Source of the DNA: Actinomycetospora sp.
GTDB lineage: Bacteria > Actinomycetota > Actinomycetes > Mycobacteriales > Pseudonocardiaceae
Reading direction: 5' to 3'
DNA length: 14,618 nt
Assembly (NCBI GenBank): GCA_025925615.1
Contig: JAICLN010000053.1
Location: 1-14,618, forward strand
Below, one piece after another: positions 12,398-14,618 of the stretch. The notes under the pieces were generated by a model. The model searched no databases and was not told where the DNA came from. It worked only from the letters and a program-made list of their open reading frames with translations. Both the position numbers and the translations under genes were made by a program. Numbering within the stretch: the first letter of the stretch is position 1; every line of letters begins with the position of its first letter.

Positions 12398-13648
12398 GTG
12401 GATGTCGGCAAGGTCGTCTCCGAGGTCGGTCTGTGGTGGCCGTCAGCGGACGAGGACGGGGTGCGTGAGGCGGCCCGCGCCTGGGCACGTGCGGCGGCCG
12501 CGCTCGACCACGCCGGCGACGTGGGCCGGGCCGGTGCCACCCTGGCCGGCGCGCGGTGGACGGGCGAAGCGGCCCGACGCTTCGGCGGCGCCTGGACGCA
12601 GCACGAGCAGGCCCTCCACGACGACGCGGCCGGTGCCCGCGCGCTGAGCGACGCCCTCATCCGCTACGCCGACGCCGTCGCCGACGCGAAACGCCGCGTC
12701 ACCGAGCTCGCGATCACCGCGGGCGCGACGCTCGTGGCCGGGGTCGGGCTCGCGTGGTTGACCTTCGGCGCGTCGGCGGCTGCGGCCGCCGGAGTGAGTG
12801 CCGGACTGGTGGCGGCCGCCGGCGCGATCGGCGTCGAGCTGTCGGCGACGGCGGCGTCGATCATCGGGGGCGCGGTCGTCGGGGTCGGGTTCGGCGCGGT
12901 CGAGGGCGCCGTCGTCGACATGGCCGTCACGCAGCCCCTGCGGGTGCAGGGGTTCCACGACGGCGGGTGGTCGGCGTCGGAGGTCACGGCGTCCGCCGGC
13001 GGCGGCGGGGCGTTCGGTGGGGTGCTCGGCGGGATCGCGCCGGTCCTGCCCAAGCTGATCCCGACGTCGTTCTCGGCGAAGGTCCCGACGACGGGTCCGG
13101 CGCAGGTCCCGACGACGGGTCCGGCCGAGATCCCGACGACGGCGCCGCGGACCGTCGCCGACGACCTCGCCGAGATCGACGGCCGGATCAGCGCCGCGCT
13201 CGACCCGGCGAACCACGGCACGCTCGGCCCGCTCTTCCGCCCCGGCGTGCACGAGACCCCGGCGGCGTCGTTCACACCCGAGCAGCTCCCGGCGGCCCGG
13301 CTGCTCGAGTCGGAAGGTCAGAGTGTCCACGCCCGGACCGACCACCCCCAGTCCGATCCGTCAGCGCTCGTCCGCTCCTCCCCCGCCGACACCGGCCGGC
13401 TCACCGAGCTCGTCCGCCCCGCGGAGCCGACCAGCGCCGCCGTCGAGCGGACGATCCTCGAGGCGAACGGCCGGCTCGCCGCCCAGGGCAGCGGCGACGT
13501 CGTCATCGACGCCCGCGGCACCGGGCTCGACGTCGACACCGCCGGTCAGGGGCTCGTCGCCGCGATCACGCGGGTGATGACCCAGGGCCACGAGCCGCCC
13601 GACTCGATCCGCTTCGTCTTCGACGACCGCAGCATCTGGTTCCCCTGA
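12398..13648 (+). CDS. WXG-type type VII secretion protein with C-terminal CdiA-like nuclease-type domain
   Basis: 416 residues, polymorphic-toxin layout. Residues 1-100 are a helical WXG100-like domain with WTG at 54-56 and a second Trp at 66. Residues 104-177 are a glycine/alanine-rich hydrophobic region (possible membrane-inserting hairpins). Residues 229-250 are a PTTGPAQV-type repeat linker. About 268-416 form a C-terminal domain with LPAARLLESEG, TELV, TSAAVERTI and VVIDARGTG (Asp371, Arg373). This last block resembles CdiA-type tRNA nuclease toxins with PD-(D/E)xK-like sites, but the expected TE(L/F)K Lys is Val339 after Glu337, so catalysis may be lost. GTG 12398 is leaderless-type. 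No immunity gene is evident; a WXG100-like gene follows 21 bases on. Export by an ESX system is inferred. Confidence 0.7.
   Translation: MDVGKVVSEVGLWWPSADEDGVREAARAWARAAAALDHAGDVGRAGATLAGARWTGEAARRFGGAWTQHEQALHDDAAGARALSDALIRYADAVADAKRRVTELAITAGATLVAGVGLAWLTFGASAAAAAGVSAGLVAAAGAIGVELSATAASIIGGAVVGVGFGAVEGAVVDMAVTQPLRVQGFHDGGWSASEVTASAGGGGAFGGVLGGIAPVLPKLIPTSFSAKVPTTGPAQVPTTGPAEIPTTAPRTVADDLAEIDGRISAALDPANHGTLGPLFRPGVHETPAASFTPEQLPAARLLESEGQSVHARTDHPQSDPSALVRSSPADTGRLTELVRPAEPTSAAVERTILEANGRLAAQGSGDVVIDARGTGLDVDTAGQGLVAAITRVMTQGHEPPDSIRFVFDDRSIWFP
13082..13147 (+). repeat. In-frame 24-base tandem repeat, 2.75 copies
   Basis: Units at 13082-13105, 13106-13129 and a partial one at 13130-13147 encode VPTTGPAQ, VPTTGPAE and IPTTAP. 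The first two differ only near their 3' end. It forms a Pro/Thr linker between the hydrophobic region and the toxin-like domain, and its copy number may vary between strains. Confidence 0.85.
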
Positions 13649-13669
13649 TCGACACCGAGGAGGCCCCGC

Positions 13670-13981
13670 GTGGACGACGGGTTCGGGACGCTGCCCGGTG
13701 AACTGACCGCGGCCGCCGCACGGTTCGACGAGGCCGCCGGGGTCGTCGCCGACGCCGTCGCCGCGCTGCGCACCACCCTCGGCGCCCTCGGTGACCTCCT
13801 CGGCACTGACGAGCAGGGTCGCGCGTTCGCGGCGCGCTACGACCCGGCGGCGGGCGACGGGATCGCGGCGATGGACCGGGAGGCCCGGGGCACCCGTTCG
13901 CTGGGCGACGCCCTGCGCGCCACCGCGCACGACTACGAGGCCGGCGACGCGACCGCCGCGGACGGCCTCGAACCACCGTGA
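13670..13981 (+). CDS. Small WXG100/EspC-like type VII secretion target
   Basis: 103 residues, almost entirely helical. Helix one is LPGELTAAAARFDEAAGVVA and helix two follows a turn at LLGTDEQGRAFAARYDPA, then a third helix and a disordered acidic tail ending in EPP. The GTDEQGRAFA...Y block is typical of WXG100/EspC-like secretion targets, but the usual turn Trp (PWG) is replaced by Leu (LLG). GTG 13670 has GAGGAGG (13657-13663) at ideal spacing and follows the large WXG protein by 21 bases, so the two are co-transcribed. It probably acts as the helical partner or chaperone for export of that protein; partnering is inference. It does not look like a nuclease immunity protein. Confidence 0.75.
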   Translation: MDDGFGTLPGELTAAAARFDEAAGVVADAVAALRTTLGALGDLLGTDEQGRAFAARYDPAAGDGIAAMDREARGTRSLGDALRATAHDYEAGDATAADGLEPP

Positions 13982-14011
13982 CGAGTGAGTGCCGATCAGG
14001 GGCTTGCTCGG

Positions 14012-14043
14012 GTTCTCGGGCGTAGCGTCCGAGGTCGGAGAAC
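14012..14043 (+). promoter_or_regulatory. Inverted repeats and possible -10 upstream of the small membrane gene
   Basis: GTTCTC (14012-14017) pairs with GAGAAC (14038-14043), and an inner CTCGG (14015-14019) pairs with CCGAG (14029-14033). A TAGCGT hexamer (14022-14027) sits in the loop, about 40 bases before the ATG at 14068. This could be a promoter with operator or a terminator hairpin for the preceding pair; the evidence is modest. Confidence 0.35.
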
Positions 14044-14067
14044 ACGATCGCGGAGGTCGTCGAGGTC

Positions 14068-14256
14068 ATGCGGATCATCCGGGACGTCCTGGTCGAGGCC
14101 GTCTTCGCCGGGGCCCTCACGGCGCTGGTGCTGGGTCACGCCGGGATCGGGCTGATCCTGCTCGTCGTCGGCGGTGTCCTGCTGAGCCTGGTCCTGCGGG
14201 GGCACCGCTACATGTCGTTCGGCGCAGCCAAGAAGCTGTCGACGATCAACCTCTGA
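14068..14256 (+). CDS. Small two-helix membrane protein, hypothetical
   Basis: 62 residues. Two closely spaced hydrophobic segments, VFAGALTALVLGHAGIGLI (about 11-29) and ILLVVGGVLLSLVL (about 30-43), are joined by a short turn, so the protein is probably a membrane hairpin or one long helix. A basic tail (RGHRYMSFGAAKK) would lie in the cytoplasm by the positive-inside rule. ATG 14068 has GGAGG at 14052-14056 (11-base spacing) and GAGG closer in. No family is recognised. It follows the type VII secretion pair but is separated by 86 bases with its own possible promoter, so a link to secretion or immunity is open. Confidence 0.55.
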   Translation: MRIIRDVLVEAVFAGALTALVLGHAGIGLILLVVGGVLLSLVLRGHRYMSFGAAKKLSTINL

Positions 14257-14325
14257 CGTCGTCCTCCGGCCGCCGGATGCCGGGCGTGCTGACCGACGAC
14301 AGCAGGCCGGCCGGCGGCGGCCGGG

Positions 14326-14412
14326 AAAGTGACCGTGCCTGTCGCGCGGACGTTCGCGCTGGAGGAGTGGCCCGAGACGCGGGCCGGCGGGAAGCTGCTG
14401 TTCTCGTTGTAG
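14326..14412 (+). pseudogene. C-terminal remnant of a zinc-type (quinone oxidoreductase-like) dehydrogenase
   Basis: Codons from 14326 read KVTVPVARTFALEE...AGGKLLFSL and stop at TAG 14410. This matches the usual ending of NADP-dependent medium-chain oxidoreductases (VPVARTF.LEEA.EA......GGKL), with about ten residues missing in the middle. No upstream homologous sequence in any frame is evident; 14265-14277 and 14303-14325 are instead GC-rich palindromic stretches. It is a short fossil of a deleted gene. The rest of 14257-14501 holds nothing else I can support. Confidence 0.4.
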
Positions 14413-14501
14413 AACGTGCTCACAGGCCCCGGGAAGTTCGTGGGAACCGGCAACGCCTCGCACGCCTCCAAGGGATGAAGTCCATCTCCTGGGAGGCCCG
14501 G

Positions 14502-14618
14502 ATGAAGCTGCGTCTCGCCCTCGTCGCCGTCGCGCTTGCCGGCGCAGGGCTCCTGAACACCGCTCCAGCGTCAGCCGCGGAGGCGACACCGCGGTCGGTC
14601 ATCCCGCAATGCATCGAC
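14502..14618 (+). CDS. N-terminus of a secreted protein (signal peptide), runs off the window
   Basis: ATG 14502 follows GGGAGG (14491-14496) with 5-base spacing. The first 39 codons encode a textbook Sec signal peptide: MKLR basic start, hydrophobic core LALVAVALAGAGLL, and an ApASA-A cleavage site at about residue 25. The mature part visible so far is EATPRSVIPQCID, which includes one Cys. There is no lipobox at the cleavage site, so it is probably a soluble exported protein. The family cannot be told from this fragment. Confidence 0.7.
   Translation, partial: MKLRLALVAVALAGAGLLNTAPASAAEATPRSVIPQCID

Noticed and set aside
13082..13147. CRISPR-like short repeats
   Set aside because: The units are contiguous without spacers and keep the reading frame; they are a coding tandem repeat.
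12443..13345. Minus-strand open frame opposite the WXG protein as an immunity gene
   Set aside because: Arg/Asp/Gly-rich shadow sequence with no start signal; an antisense immunity gene is not supported.

Overview
The window is very GC-rich, with third codon positions almost always G or C. It uses many GTG starts and several leaderless-type starts. Its protein families (TIGR03084 mycothiol-isomerase-like protein, type VII secretion substrates, actinobacterial small-protein/helix-turn-helix pair) point to a high-GC actinomycete, probably of the Pseudonocardia/Amycolatopsis kind. The genus is an inference.

Region 1 (1-8534) is one tightly coupled plus-strand catabolic operon. The order is biotin-dependent acyl-CoA carboxylase alpha subunit (5'-truncated), AMP-forming acyl-CoA ligase, crotonase, second acyl-CoA ligase, second crotonase, TIGR03084 metal-binding protein, AtuA/DUF1446 protein. 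Five of the six junctions are 4-base GTGA/ATGA start-stop overlaps. The gene set fits CoA activation and beta-oxidation-like degradation of a carboxylated, probably branched or terpenoid acyl chain; the substrate cannot be read from the sequence. The first ~135 bases do not belong to the carboxylase gene: read on the minus strand they encode a fragment of a different biotin carboxylase, so the window opens with an inverted junction between two homologous genes (rearrangement or chimeric assembly). The AtuA gene carries a palindrome-rich TGCAAG cluster in the linker between its two domains.

Region 2 (8535-10056) is an accessory patch. A leaderless 71-residue protein with a HicA-like layout is followed by a helix-turn-helix protein, preceded by a perfect palindrome overlapping the promoter, which gives a toxin-antitoxin-like module. 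Next come a possible terminator hairpin and a helical-repeat gene broken by two single-base frameshifts and missing its own stop.

Region 3 (10033-12327) holds a minus-strand DUF4262 protein divergent from a plus-strand conserved hypothetical, with a perfect 9-bp inverted repeat between them. A hairpin then separates the latter from a minus-strand ArsR-SRPBCC-YciI operon whose promoter carries a 9+9 near-perfect palindrome, probably the ArsR operator.

Region 4 (12384-14618) contains a WXG-type type VII secretion polymorphic-toxin-like protein with a C-terminal domain resembling CdiA-type nucleases but with a degenerate ExK motif. It is followed by a small EspC/WXG100-like partner, a 62-residue membrane protein, a remnant of a zinc-type oxidoreductase, and the signal-peptide end of a secreted protein running off the edge. 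I found no tRNA, rRNA, CRISPR array or insertion sequence.
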